Source: Isoptericola halotolerans (lineage in GTDB: Bacteria > Actinomycetota > Actinomycetes > Actinomycetales > Cellulomonadaceae). From it: a stretch of 64,000 nt of DNA. Made by a program: the position numbers and the translations under genes. The notes beneath the pieces are model-generated. The model made no database searches, had not been told where the DNA came from, and saw nothing but the letters and a program-made list of their open reading frames with translations. Positions 43,900 through 52,461 of the stretch are shown here, in pieces. The stretch lies in the NCBI RefSeq assembly GCF_003003075.1, contig NZ_PVTX01000002.1, positions 1 to 64,000 on the forward strand, in the 5' to 3' direction. Every line of letters begins with the position of its first letter. The stretch's first letter is position 1.

Positions 43900-44037
43900 G
43901 CACACGGTCAGGACGGCGCGCCCGCGCGGTCGGTGACCTGCTGCGGGCTTCACGCTTCAATGGGGCATGGACTGGCACCGGTCGACACCCCGCTCGATGG
44001 ACGCCGCCGCGTGCCGACGACGACACCGGAGGTACGC

Positions 44038-44526
44038 ATGAACAAGGCCGAGCTCGTCCACGCCGTCGCCGAGCGCGCGGGCAGCAGCCCCGCCGAGGCC
44101 AGGCGGCACGTCGACGCCGTCCTGGCGTCCATCGTCGACGGCGTCTCCGCCGGGGAGCGGGTGTCCCTGGTGGGGTTCGGCACGTTCGACAGCACGTCGC
44201 GCCCCGCCCGGACCGCCCGCAACCCCCGCACGGGCGCCACCGTCGACGTGCCGGCCGCCGTCGTGCCCCGGTTCAGGATCGGGGCGGGCTTCAAGGCCAA
44301 GGTCGCCGACGCCGAGGGTCCGACGGCGGCACGCGCCACCGCCACGGCGCGCAAGCCGGTCCCGGCGGCCGGGACCGCGGCGTCGGCCGGTGGGTCGAAG
44401 GGCTCGACCTCGGACGCGAAGAAGAAGGCGAAGAAGGACGCGGCGAAGGGTTCGACGGCGAGCTCGAAGAAGGACGCCAAGGGCAAGAAGAAGTCGAAGA
44501 AGGGCAAGAAGTCCAAGAAGAAGTGA
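44038..44526 (+). CDS. HU-type DNA-binding protein with lysine-rich tail
   Basis: A 162-residue protein. Residues 1-90 are a standard HU fold (MNKAELVHAVAERAG; FGTFDSTSRPARTARNPRTGATVDVPA). The remaining about 70 residues are Ala/Ser/Lys-rich and end in runs of lysine, like the histone H1-like tail of actinobacterial HupB/Hlp or HupS. It binds and compacts DNA; the tail probably modulates binding. CGGAGG precedes ATG 44038. A second, tail-less HU gene lies at 61804. Confidence 0.92.
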   Translation: MNKAELVHAVAERAGSSPAEARRHVDAVLASIVDGVSAGERVSLVGFGTFDSTSRPARTARNPRTGATVDVPAAVVPRFRIGAGFKAKVADAEGPTAARATATARKPVPAAGTAASAGGSKGSTSDAKKKAKKDAAKGSTASSKKDAKGKKKSKKGKKSKKK

Positions 44527-44536
44527 CGCGCGCGCG

Positions 44537-44728
44537 TCAGCGGTCCGCGCGGGCCTCGTTCAGCAGCCGGACGGCCCTCGGTCCGACGCCGTGCAGGGCC
44601 AGCAGCTCGTCGAGCGGCTCGGGCAGCTCGGCGAGGGTGGTGTAGCCCGCGCGCGACAGCGCCCTGGTGGCGGGGCGCCCGATCCGCACGCCGTCGAACT
44701 CGGGGCCGGCGTCCGCGTCGTCGTCCAT
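44537..44728 (-). CDS. small helix-hairpin-helix protein
   Basis: A 63-residue protein with the HhH-like pattern IGRPATRALSRAGYTTLAEL and LLALHGVGPRAVRLLNEA, as in the C-terminal domains of RNA polymerase alpha and Holliday-junction proteins. It probably binds DNA or a protein non-specifically. The ATG at 44728 has a GGAGG placed too close, with AGGA at better distance. It is convergent with the HU gene (10-nt gap) and divergent from csoR. Confidence 0.7.
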   Translation of the reverse strand: MDDDADAGPEFDGVRIGRPATRALSRAGYTTLAELPEPLDELLALHGVGPRAVRLLNEARADR

Positions 44729-44790
44729 GCCTCCATCCTCGCGGCGAGCGCCCGGGCTGTCGAGACGTCCCGCGAATTCGGTGACGCCCC

Positions 44791-44818
44791 TTGACTTTAT
44801 ACCCCATGGGGGTATGTT
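44791..44818 (+). promoter_or_regulatory. csoR promoter with CsoR operator in the spacer
   Basis: The -35 TTGACT (44791-44796) and -10 TATGTT (44813-44818) are 16 nt apart. The dyad ATACCCCATGGGGGTAT (44799-44815) fills the spacer and matches the G-tract type of CsoR/RcnR operators. Repressor binding would block RNA polymerase. The csoR ATG follows the -10 by 6 nt. Confidence 0.8.
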
Positions 44819-44824
44819 GGAAGC

Positions 44825-45157
44825 ATGACCGAGGCCATCACGCACCCCGACGCCACCATCGGCGAGCACGACGGACCCCACGGGTACGCGTCCGACAAGG
44901 CGGCGTACCTCAAGCGCATGCGTCGCATCGAGGGACAGGTGCGGGGCATCGCGCGGATGATCGACGAGGACGTCTACTGCATCGACATCCTCACGCAGGT
45001 GTCCGCTGTGACGAAGGCCCTGCAGTCCGTCAGCCTCGCCCTCGTCGAGGACCACCTCGGGCACTGCGTCGTCGACGCGGCCCGCGAGTCCGACGAGGCC
45101 GGGGCCGCCAAGGTCAAGGAGGCGTCCGCCGCGATCGGGCGCCTCGTCCGCAGCTGA
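44825..45157 (+). CDS. csoR: copper-sensing repressor CsoR
   Basis: A 110-residue all-helical CsoR/RcnR-family repressor. The Cu(I) ligands Cys52, His77 and Cys81 have exactly the CsoR spacing (25 and 4), in EDVYC and [23 protein letters not shown] is the signature helix. When copper binds, the protein leaves its operator and the copper genes are expressed. It heads csoR-copZ-copA and its own promoter carries the operator, so it is autoregulated. The mRNA appears leaderless. Confidence 0.94.
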   Translation: MTEAITHPDATIGEHDGPHGYASDKAAYLKRMRRIEGQVRGIARMIDEDVYCIDILTQVSAVTKALQSVSLALVEDHLGHCVVDAARESDEAGAAKVKEASAAIGRLVRS

Positions 45158-45186
45158 TCCACCCACCACCGACCGAGGGAGCACCC

Positions 45187-45507
45187 ATGAGCACCGTCAC
45201 CACGCTGGGCGTCACCGGCATGACCTGCGCCAACTGCGTCGCCCACGTGACCAGCGAGCTCGAGAACGTCCAGGGCGTCGAGCACGTCAGCATCGTCCTC
45301 GAGAACGGTGGCGAGTCCGAGGCCACCGTCTTCTCCGACGAGCCGCTCGACGAGCAGGCGCTGCGCGACGCCGTGGACGAGGCCGGCTACGCCGTCGCCT
45401 CGCTGACCGTGCAGCCGAACGCCCTGCGGGAGCAGCACGCCGAGCAGGCCCCGGCGCGCCAGCACGCCCACGACGCCGCCGCCCGTTCGTTCGGGCCGGG
45501 CGAGTAG
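45187..45507 (+). CDS. copZ: copper chaperone CopZ (HMA domain) with His-rich tail
   Basis: A 106-residue protein: an HMA domain (residues 1-68) with the metal-binding GMTCANC near residues 10-16, then a tail with several His residues ([17 protein letters not shown]). It should carry Cu(I) in the cytoplasm to CopA. GAGGGAG lies before ATG 45187, 30 nt after csoR. The tail is not standard for CopZ and may bind extra copper. Confidence 0.92.
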   Translation: MSTVTTLGVTGMTCANCVAHVTSELENVQGVEHVSIVLENGGESEATVFSDEPLDEQALRDAVDEAGYAVASLTVQPNALREQHAEQAPARQHAHDAAARSFGPGE

Positions 45508-45539
45508 CCCGGCCCTCCCTCGCGGACAGCCTGCCGAAC

Positions 45540-45569
45540 CACGGTCCGACGCCACGCCGTCGGACCGTG
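45540..45569 (+). terminator. hairpin between copZ and copA
   Basis: CACGGTCCGACG (45540-45551) pairs perfectly with CGTCGGACCGTG (45558-45569) over a 6-nt loop. It is a terminator or attenuator that would reduce readthrough from csoR-copZ into copA. Confidence 0.65.
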
Positions 45570-45680
45570 CAGGCACTCCGCGCCGCGCCGGGCGGCATCC
45601 GCCCCGCGCCCCGACCCCGACGGCCGCCACCCCGGTCCGTCGCCGGTGACCTCCGCACCAGCTCTCCTCAGGAGTCACCC

Positions 45681-48185
45681 ATGAGTACCCCGCACAACAC
45701 CCACACCGCCCCGGCCGCACCGCAGGCCGAGGTCGACCTCGCCATCCAGGGCATGACGTGCGCCTCGTGCGTCGCCCGGGTCGAGAAGAAGCTCACGCGG
45801 CTGCCCGGCGTCGAAGCCACCGTGAACCTGCCGTTGGAGAGCGCGCACGTGCGCCGCCCCGACGGCGTCACCGACGCCGACCTCGTGCAGGCCGTCGCGT
45901 CCGCCGGCTACACCGCGACCGTCACCCGTTCGCGGTCCACGGCGCCCGCTCCCGACGGCGTGGCACACCCCGACGAGCACGACGCACACGGCGCGCACCC
46001 TGAGCACGACACGCACCCTGAGCAGGCAGAGCACGGCGAGCACTCCGGCGGCCACGTGCACACCGAGTACCGCGGCGACGACCTGCGGCGGCGCCTGCGC
46101 GTCGCCGCCGTCCTCACCGTGCCGGTCGTGCTGCTCTCCATGGTCCCCGCGCTGCAGTTCGCCGGCTGGCAGTGGGTCGTCGCGGCCCTGGCCCTGCCCG
46201 TGGTGACCTGGGGCGCCTGGCCGTTCCACGCCGCGGCGGCCCGTGCGGCCCGGCACGGTGCCTCGACCATGGACACCCTCGTCTCGATCGGCGTGGTCGC
46301 GGCGACCCTGTGGTCGCTGTGGGCGCTGCTGCTCGGCGGGGCCGGCGAGATCGGCATGACCATGCAGGTCTCCCTGCTGCCGTCGCGGGAGCACGGCGCC
46401 ACGCCGGAGCTCTACCTCGAGGTGGCCGCCGTCGTCACGACGTTCCTGCTGGCCGGCCGCTACGCCGAGCACCGGTCCAAGCGCCGCGCCGGCGACGCGC
46501 TGCGCTCGCTCCTGGAGCTCGGCGCCAAGGAGGCCGAGCGGGTCGTCACCGGCCCCGACGGGCGTCCCGTGAGCTCCGACGGCGGCACCCTGGTCACCGA
46601 GCGCGTCGCCGTCGGGGCGCTGCGCACGGGCGACCTGTTCACCGTCCGCCCGGGCGAGAAGGTCGCCACCGACGGCGAGGTCGTCGAGGGGACCTCCGCG
46701 GTCGACACCTCGCTGCTGACGGGCGAGCCGGTGCCCGTGGACGTCGCCCCCGGCGACGCCGTCACCGGGGCCACCGTGAACACCTCCGGTCACCTGCTGG
46801 TCCGCGCCACGCGGGTCGGCGAGGAGACCACGCTGGCCCAGATCGGGCGGCTGGTCTCGCAGGCGCAGACGGGCAAGGCGCCGGTGCAGCGGCTCGCGGA
46901 CCGCATCTCGGCGGTGTTCGTGCCGATCGTGCTGGCCCTGGCCGTCCTCACCCTGGGCGGCTGGCTGCTGGCCGGTGCCGGGGCGCAGTTCGCCTTCACC
47001 GCCGCCGTGGCCGTGCTGATCATCGCCTGCCCCTGCGCCCTGGGTCTCGCGACCCCGACGGCGCTGCTGGTCGGCACCGGGCGCGGCGCCCAGCTCGGCG
47101 TGCTCATCAAGGGCCCGGAGATCCTGGAGTCCACCCGCCGGGTCGGCACCGTGGTGCTCGACAAGACCGGCACCGTCACGGCCGGCGCGATGGCGCTGGA
47201 GCGCGTGGTGCCCGCCGAGGGCGTGGACGCCGACGAGGCCCTGCGCTGGGCCGCCGCGGTGGAGGACCGCAGCGAGCACCCGATCGCCCAGGCGATCGCC
47301 TCCTCCGAGCTGTCAGAACCTCGCGGCGGGGTACCGCGCGCTGGTGCTGACAGCTCCGCGGGAACCGGGGCCGACGGCGTCACGATCGGCGCGCTGCAGG
47401 TCTTCGACTTCCGCTCCACGGCGGGCGGCGGTGTCGAGGCCGTGGTCCGGACGGCGCACGCGGGCCTGGGCAGCGAGGGATCGGGTGGGCTCGGCGCGCG
47501 CCGGGTCGCGGTCGGCCGCCTGACCTGGCTCGACGAGACGGGCGTGCGCGTCCCGGACGAGGTGCGCGACGCCGTCGGGCACGCCGAGCGGGACGGGGCG
47601 ACCGCCGTCGTCGTCGCGTGGGACGGCACCGCCCGGGCCGCGCTCGTGCTGCGCGACCCGGTCAAGCCGACCTCCGCCGAGGCCGTGGCCGAGCTGAAGG
47701 CGCTCGGCCTGCACCCCGTGCTGCTCACCGGCGACTCCGAGGGCGCGGCGCGCGCCGCGGCCGCCGAGGTCGGCATCGACGAGGTGATCGCCCGCGTGCT
47801 GCCGGCGGACAAGGCGGCGACGATCTCCCGGCTGCAGGCCGAGGGACGGACGGTGGCGATGGTGGGCGACGGCGTGAACGACGCCGCGGCGCTGGCGACC
47901 GCCGATCTCGGGCTCGCGATGGGCACGGGCACCGACGTGGCCATCGAGGCGAGCGACATCACGCTGGTGCGCGGGGACCTGCGGGCGGCCGCCACCGCCG
48001 TGCGGCTCTCGCGGCGCACGTTGCGCGTGATCAAGCAGAACCTGTTCTGGGCGTTCGCGTACAACGTGGCGGCGATCCCGCTCGCCGCGGCCGGGCTGCT
48101 CAACCCGATGATCGCGGGCGCGGCGATGGCGGCGTCGTCGGTCATCGTGGTGACGAACTCGCTGCGCCTGCGCCGCGCCGGCTGA
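45681..48185 (+). CDS. copA: copper-exporting P1B-type ATPase
   Basis: An 834-residue Cu(I) exporter of the cytoplasmic membrane. It has an N-terminal HMA domain with GMTCASC (about 24-30), a His-rich linker (about 93-130, with more than ten His), then eight membrane helices, the CPC metal site in [17 protein letters not shown] (about 450), phosphorylation motif DKTGTVTAG (about 493), SEHPIAQAI (about 533) and [11 protein letters not shown] (about 730). AGGAG precedes ATG 45681. The His-rich linker could buffer metal or sense Cu, as in some CtpV-like proteins. Confidence 0.95.
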   Translation: MSTPHNTHTAPAAPQAEVDLAIQGMTCASCVARVEKKLTRLPGVEATVNLPLESAHVRRPDGVTDADLVQAVASAGYTATVTRSRSTAPAPDGVAHPDEHDAHGAHPEHDTHPEQAEHGEHSGGHVHTEYRGDDLRRRLRVAAVLTVPVVLLSMVPALQFAGWQWVVAALALPVVTWGAWPFHAAAARAARHGASTMDTLVSIGVVAATLWSLWALLLGGAGEIGMTMQVSLLPSREHGATPELYLEVAAVVTTFLLAGRYAEHRSKRRAGDALRSLLELGAKEAERVVTGPDGRPVSSDGGTLVTERVAVGALRTGDLFTVRPGEKVATDGEVVEGTSAVDTSLLTGEPVPVDVAPGDAVTGATVNTSGHLLVRATRVGEETTLAQIGRLVSQAQTGKAPVQRLADRISAVFVPIVLALAVLTLGGWLLAGAGAQFAFTAAVAVLIIACPCALGLATPTALLVGTGRGAQLGVLIKGPEILESTRRVGTVVLDKTGTVTAGAMALERVVPAEGVDADEALRWAAAVEDRSEHPIAQAIASSELSEPRGGVPRAGADSSAGTGADGVTIGALQVFDFRSTAGGGVEAVVRTAHAGLGSEGSGGLGARRVAVGRLTWLDETGVRVPDEVRDAVGHAERDGATAVVVAWDGTARAALVLRDPVKPTSAEAVAELKALGLHPVLLTGDSEGAARAAAAEVGIDEVIARVLPADKAATISRLQAEGRTVAMVGDGVNDAAALATADLGLAMGTGTDVAIEASDITLVRGDLRAAATAVRLSRRTLRVIKQNLFWAFAYNVAAIPLAAAGLLNPMIAGAAMAASSVIVVTNSLRLRRAG

Positions 48186-48218
48186 CCCCACCCGGATCGC
48201 ACCGCCCCTACCCTGCGC

Positions 48219-48287
48219 TGTGGGCGCGAATTCTGGCCCGTTTCATCCCCTTTGCGGGGATACTGCGGCACAGAATTCGCGCCCACA
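48219..48287. repeat. 17-bp perfect inverted repeat with nested hairpin
   Basis: TGTGGGCGCGAATTCTG (48219-48235) and its exact complement (48271-48287) flank 35 nt that contain ATCCCC-TTTGC-GGGGAT (48245-48261). It fills the gap between the convergent copA and ABC permease genes, so it can terminate both. Its GAATTC core and T-rich inner part differ from the surrounding DNA; a small mobile palindromic element is possible. Confidence 0.8.
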
Positions 48288-48300
48288 ACGCTCGACGGGC

Positions 48301-49092
48301 TCAGCGGAAGCGGCGTCCCTCGTCGCGGCGGTAGGCCCAGGCCGCCAGCGCGGCGAAGACCGCCGTCCAGCCGACGAGCACCGGCCAGGCCCACGGGTTG
48401 GCCGGTGCGCCGGTGAGCGCCTGGACCAGCAGGTCCCGGGCGGCCCGCGTGGGCGTGAGCTGGGAGAGGGTGTCCAGCCACGCCGGGAACATCATCGGCG
48501 GCAGGAACAGCCCGCCGGCGAACGCCAGCGGGAACAGGACGACCTGCACCACCGGCAGCGCCGCCTTGGCGGTCAGCGAGTAGCCCACCGCCATGCCCAG
48601 GAGCACGAACGGCACCGACGCCAGCAGGATCATCCCGACCCCCGCCGCGAGCTGCGTCGCCGTCACGGCCGCCGACGTGAAGAGCCACGCCACCGCGATG
48701 AGCGGGAGCAGCCCGACGAGCGTGAAGATCGCCCCGTTGCCCACGCGGGCGACCATCCGCGGCCCGGGACCCGCCGGCAGCGAGCGCACGAACGGGTCGA
48801 AGGGCAGCGCCCGGTCCTCGGCCACGCCGAGGCCGTAGGTGAACAGGCTCGCCGAGCACACCGCGAACATCGCCAGTCCCGCGACCGCCATCGTCGCGAA
48901 CTGCGGGTTGCCGGCGACGGAGTCCTGCGGCACGACGAAGAACACCATCGCCAGCGCCGGGAACACCGCGTTGCCGATCACGGCCATCGGGATGCGGACG
49001 GTCTCGAGGAACTGGAACTTCAGGTGCAGCCAGGCGAGCCGGAGGGGGCTGACGACCCTCGGGGTAGCCGATGCAGGGTTCGCGGTGGTCAT
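48301..49092 (-). CDS. ABC-2 type exporter permease
   Basis: A 263-residue membrane protein with six helices of the ABC-2 type (pattern FPALAMVFFVVPQDSVAGN, then the conserved PFVLLGMAVGYSL, PLAFAGGLFLPPMMFPAWL), as in DrrB or other drug/lipid exporters. It works with the ATPase encoded just upstream, whose stop overlaps this ATG (ATGA). The exported substrate is unknown. Confidence 0.88.
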   Translation of the reverse strand: MTTANPASATPRVVSPLRLAWLHLKFQFLETVRIPMAVIGNAVFPALAMVFFVVPQDSVAGNPQFATMAVAGLAMFAVCSASLFTYGLGVAEDRALPFDPFVRSLPAGPGPRMVARVGNGAIFTLVGLLPLIAVAWLFTSAAVTATQLAAGVGMILLASVPFVLLGMAVGYSLTAKAALPVVQVVLFPLAFAGGLFLPPMMFPAWLDTLSQLTPTRAARDLLVQALTGAPANPWAWPVLVGWTAVFAALAAWAYRRDEGRRFR

Positions 49093-50012
49093 CGGGTCGC
49101 TCCTTCCAGACGGGCCGGCACGTCGGCGTCCACCATCTCGGCGAACGCCTCCTCCAGGCTGGCGCCCCGGATCTCGAGGTCGCGGAAGTCGACGTCGGCA
49201 CGCACCAGGTCGCGGACCAGGGCGTCGGCGTCGGGGGTGAACAGCGACTGCCGCGTGCCGCCGTCGGCCCCGGCCGTCGGCGCGACGGCCTCGGCGCGCG
49301 CGACGCCCGGCCACGCCGAGAGGTCGTCGGCGCAGGTCAGGACGACGCGCCGCAGCGCGACCCGGCGCAGGATCGCGCCGAGGGAGTCGTCGGCGCGGAC
49401 GACGCCGTGGTCGATGACGACGACGCGCTCGGCCAGCGCCTGCACCTCCTCCAGGTAGTGGCTGGTCAGCAGCACCGTGCCGCCGTCCGCGTGGTAGGCG
49501 CGGATCGCGTCCCACAGCGCCTGGCGGGCCCCGACGTCGAGCCCGGTCGTGGGCTCGTCGAGCAGGATGACGCGCGGGTTGCCGACCAGCGACAGGGCCA
49601 CGGCCAGCCGCCGCTTCTGCCCGCCGGACAGCGCGCCGGTCTGCTTGCGGGCCATCTCGGTGAGGCCGAACCGGTCGAGCAGCTCGCCGGTGGGCACGGG
49701 GGCCGGGAAGTGGCCGCCGACGAAGTCGACGACCTCCCCCACCCGGAGCGTCGGGGGCAGGCCGGTCTCCTGCGGGGTGACGCCGAGGCCGATCCGGCTG
49801 GCCGCGTCGCGGGGGTCGCCGCCCAGGAGGCGGACCGTCCCCCGGTCGGGTCGGCGCTGCCCGCTGACGAGGGACAGCAGGGTGGACTTGCCGGCGCCGT
49901 TGGGGCCGAGCAGCCCCACGAGCTCGCCGGGTCCGACGTCGAGGGAGACGTCGTCGAGCGCGACCACGTCCCCGAACCTGCGGGTGACGCCGTCGACGGT
50001 GATGACGGTCAT
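49089..50012 (-). CDS. ABC exporter ATP-binding protein (DrrA-like)
   Basis: A 307-residue ATPase: Walker A GLLGPNGAGKSTLL near residue 36, signature LSGGQKRRLAVAL near 135, Walker B VILLDEPTTGLD near 155, and a C-terminal DrrA-type domain (about 215-307). It drives export through the ABC-2 permease. The gene lies between the permease and the HTH regulator, overlapping each by four bases. Confidence 0.92.
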   Translation of the reverse strand: MTVITVDGVTRRFGDVVALDDVSLDVGPGELVGLLGPNGAGKSTLLSLVSGQRRPDRGTVRLLGGDPRDAASRIGLGVTPQETGLPPTLRVGEVVDFVGGHFPAPVPTGELLDRFGLTEMARKQTGALSGGQKRRLAVALSLVGNPRVILLDEPTTGLDVGARQALWDAIRAYHADGGTVLLTSHYLEEVQALAERVVVIDHGVVRADDSLGAILRRVALRRVVLTCADDLSAWPGVARAEAVAPTAGADGGTRQSLFTPDADALVRDLVRADVDFRDLEIRGASLEEAFAEMVDADVPARLEGATR

Positions 50013-50308
50013 GCTCCTGTTCCCTTCAGCAGTGCGGTGAGGGTGGCGGTGTAGTCCTCGAAGGCGCGGCGACCCTCGGTGGTCAGCGCGAGGTAGGTGA
50101 CGGGCTTGCGCCCGGCGTGCGCCTTGGCGACCCGGACGTAGCCGGCGTCCTCCAGCTTGCGCACGTGGGTCGAGAGGTTGCCCGCGGTCATGTCGAGCAG
50201 CTTCTGCAGCTTCGGGAAGACGATCTCGTCCCCGGGCGGCAGCGCCGCCAGCGTCGAGACCACCCGCAGCCGGGCGGGGGCGTGGATGACGGTGTCGAGC
50301 TCAGTCAT
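50009..50308 (-). CDS. winged-helix transcriptional regulator
   Basis: A 99-residue MarR/ArsR-like winged helix: ARLRVVSTLAALPPGDEIVFPKLQKLLDMTAGNLSTHVRKLEDAGYVRVAKAHAG is the HTH and wing. No metal-binding Cys pair. ATG 50308 overlaps the end of the membrane protein gene; a GTG three bases earlier is also possible. It probably controls its own operon through the GTTTG/CAAAC repeats at 51061-51082. Confidence 0.88.
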   Translation of the reverse strand: MTELDTVIHAPARLRVVSTLAALPPGDEIVFPKLQKLLDMTAGNLSTHVRKLEDAGYVRVAKAHAGRKPVTYLALTTEGRRAFEDYTATLTALLKGTGA

Positions 50309-51032
50309 CACCCACCCCCGGTCCGACGCCGGTGGTCGCGCCGGACGCGCGGCCGCGGTGGCGTCGTCGGGCGACGAGCACGGACTCGACGCCGCACATG
50401 ACGAGGAACCCGCCGCCGCCGGCCAGCGCCATGACGAGGTACGTGGCGGGCATGCCGGCGATCGTGGCGACGCCCCCGGTGAGCAGGATCCACAGGCCGA
50501 GGACGTAGAGCCGGTTGTCGCAGAAGAACGTGCCGCCGGCGAGGTACAGCAGGCCGACGACGGCGCAGGCGAGGGCGTTGGCCACCAGGCCGATCACCTC
50601 GTCGGACGCCCCGGCGCGGGCGATGCCGCTGATGACGAACGGGTACGCGACGAACCCGAGCGCCCAGGACCAGCCGTACATCATGCCGACGCGGGCGCTG
50701 GGGCCGCGCGTCCCGGCGCTGCGGACGCCGCTGTGCACGACCGTGATGGTGATCGCGGCGGCGAGCAGGGCGAAGAAGACGGCGAAGGCGACGCCGCCGG
50801 GTGCGCCGTCGGCCGAGCGGGCGCTCATCCACAGCACCAGGTAGCCGGCGAGCCACGCGACGCCCCAGACGAGGTAGAGCAGGCGCCCGTCGGGCTCCGT
50901 CGCGGCACGGGCGCGCTGCTGGGACTCCTCGATGAGCCGCAGGGACTCGGCGGGGTCGAACGCCGAGCGCCCGTGGCCCCGGTGCTCGGCCGGCCCGCGA
51001 CCGGCCGCGTCGTCGTGCTCGGGTGTCGTCAT
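50301..51032 (-). CDS. multi-helix membrane protein, first gene of the exporter operon
   Basis: A 243-residue protein with a cytoplasmic N-terminal stretch (about 1-50; HGRSAFDPAESLRLIEESQQ) and six predicted helices (about 51-70, 80-100, 118-138, 146-168, 172-192, 196-218). It has no recognised domain. Proteins of this kind often sit beside wHTH-ABC operons and may sense or assist export. The ATG at 51032 has AAAGGCAGAGAG upstream. Confidence 0.8.
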   Translation of the reverse strand: MTTPEHDDAAGRGPAEHRGHGRSAFDPAESLRLIEESQQRARAATEPDGRLLYLVWGVAWLAGYLVLWMSARSADGAPGGVAFAVFFALLAAAITITVVHSGVRSAGTRGPSARVGMMYGWSWALGFVAYPFVISGIARAGASDEVIGLVANALACAVVGLLYLAGGTFFCDNRLYVLGLWILLTGGVATIAGMPATYLVMALAGGGGFLVMCGVESVLVARRRHRGRASGATTGVGPGVGDD

Positions 51033-51060
51033 CTCTCTGCCTTTCGGGACCTGCGAAGTA

Positions 51061-51082
51061 GTTTGTGCTGCAAACCTGTTTG
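51061..51082. promoter_or_regulatory. candidate operator of the exporter operon
   Basis: GTTTG (51061-51065), CAAAC (51071-51075) and GTTTG (51078-51082) form two overlapping dyads (GTTTG-N5-CAAAC and CAAAC-N2-GTTTG), 29-50 nt upstream of the membrane-protein ATG. The winged-helix protein of the same operon is the natural candidate to bind it. Confidence 0.5.
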
Positions 51083-51181
51083 TAGAGTCTCACGCCGATC
51101 GTGGCGGCACAAGACCTGCGACCCGACGGGGTCGCGTCTACCGTGCGAGGACACCGCCGCACGACCCGGGAGGTGACCTGG

Positions 51182-52411
51182 TTGGAGCTGCCGCTGCTGT
51201 ACGCGACGGTCGGCGTCGCGAGCGTCGTCCTGGCCCTGCTGAGCAGACGGCTGCGCTCGCTGCCCGTCACCGAGCCCCTGGTGGGCCTGCTGCTCGGCGT
51301 CGTGCTCGGCCAGGGCGGCGTCCTGGGCGGGTCCGGCGCCCTCGGCTGGGACGAGACCCAGCGCGACACCCTCCTGCTCGAGTCGTCCCGCCTGCTGCTC
51401 GCGGCCTCCGTCATGGCCGCCGCGCTGCGCTTCCCGACCCGCCGGCTGCGGGCGCTGGTGCGCCCGGTCGCCTGGATGCTGCTCGTCGTCATGCCCGCCG
51501 CGGCCGTGATCTCGGGCGGCCTCGCCCTCACCCTCGGGCTGCCGCTGGCGCTCGCCGCCGTCGTCGGGGCCTGCCTGAGTCCCACCGACCCGGTGCTCGC
51601 GGCCTCCGTGGTCACCGGCGACGTCGCCGAGAGGTCCCTGCCGAGCCGCCTGCGCGCGCTGCTCACCGCGGAGAGCGGCGCCAACGACGGCCTCGCCCTG
51701 CCCCTGGTCGCCATCGCCGTCTCCCTCGCGCTCACCGCGCGCGACACGGGCCACGAGCTGCTGATCCTCACCTGGGAGGTGCTGGGTGCCGTCGTGATCG
51801 GCGTCGTCGCCGGACTCGTCACCGCCGCGGGACGCCGGCTCGCGACGCGCGAGCACGACCTGGCCGGCGGGCCGTCGCTCGTGCTGACGCTCCTGCTCGC
51901 CCTCGCCGCCCTCGGCGTCGCCCGGCTCGCGGGGACCGACGGCGTGCTCGCCGTCTTCGTGGCCGGCATCGCCTACGGGGCGCGCACCGACGAGTCGACG
52001 CGCGAGCACCAGGACATGATCGACGAGGCCGTGAACCGCTACGCCGTCGTCCCGTTCTTCCTGCTCGTCGGGGCCGCCCTGCCGTGGGCGGACTGGGCCG
52101 CGCTGGGACCCGTCGTCGTGCTCGTCACCGTCGGGGTGCTCGTCGTGCGCCGGCTGCCGACGGTGCTGCTGATGGCGCCCGTGCTCGGCCTGACCCGCCG
52201 CGACGCCGCGTTCGCCGGGTGGTTCGGCCCGATGGGTGTCTCCGCCGTGTTCTACCTCGCCCACGCGCGGGACCAGGGTGTGACCGACCCGCGGGTCTTC
52301 GCGCTCGGGATGCTCGTCGTCGCGGCCAGCACCGTGGTGCACGGCACGACGGCGGCCCCGCTCGTCCGGCTCTACGCCCGCAGCGACGCCGATCGCCCGG
52401 CCCGTTCCTGA
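51182..52411 (+). CDS. CPA-type Na+/H+ antiporter
   Basis: About 409 residues (longer if translated from GTG 51101 or 51173) with 12-13 membrane helices. LSPTDPVLAASV and ESGANDGLALPLV carry the Asp/Asn-Asp residues of the monovalent cation/proton antiporter (NhaP/CPA1) family. It exports Na+ or K+ in exchange for protons. The TTG at 51182 is chosen because GGGAGG lies 8 nt upstream; the GTG alternatives have no ribosome site. It is divergent from the exporter operon. Confidence 0.82.
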   Translation: MELPLLYATVGVASVVLALLSRRLRSLPVTEPLVGLLLGVVLGQGGVLGGSGALGWDETQRDTLLLESSRLLLAASVMAAALRFPTRRLRALVRPVAWMLLVVMPAAAVISGGLALTLGLPLALAAVVGACLSPTDPVLAASVVTGDVAERSLPSRLRALLTAESGANDGLALPLVAIAVSLALTARDTGHELLILTWEVLGAVVIGVVAGLVTAAGRRLATREHDLAGGPSLVLTLLLALAALGVARLAGTDGVLAVFVAGIAYGARTDESTREHQDMIDEAVNRYAVVPFFLLVGAALPWADWAALGPVVVLVTVGVLVVRRLPTVLLMAPVLGLTRRDAAFAGWFGPMGVSAVFYLAHARDQGVTDPRVFALGMLVVAASTVVHGTTAAPLVRLYARSDADRPARS

Positions 52412-52461
52412 GCCCACGCCGCGCCCCGCGGCGGCGTGGCGGTGGGCCTACGCTGGACGCC

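Noticed and set aside
45958-46075. Repeated His/Glu codons in copA as a possible CRISPR-like array
   Set aside because: They are irregular coding repeats (His-rich linker) without constant repeats and spacers. No CRISPR array was seen anywhere in the window.
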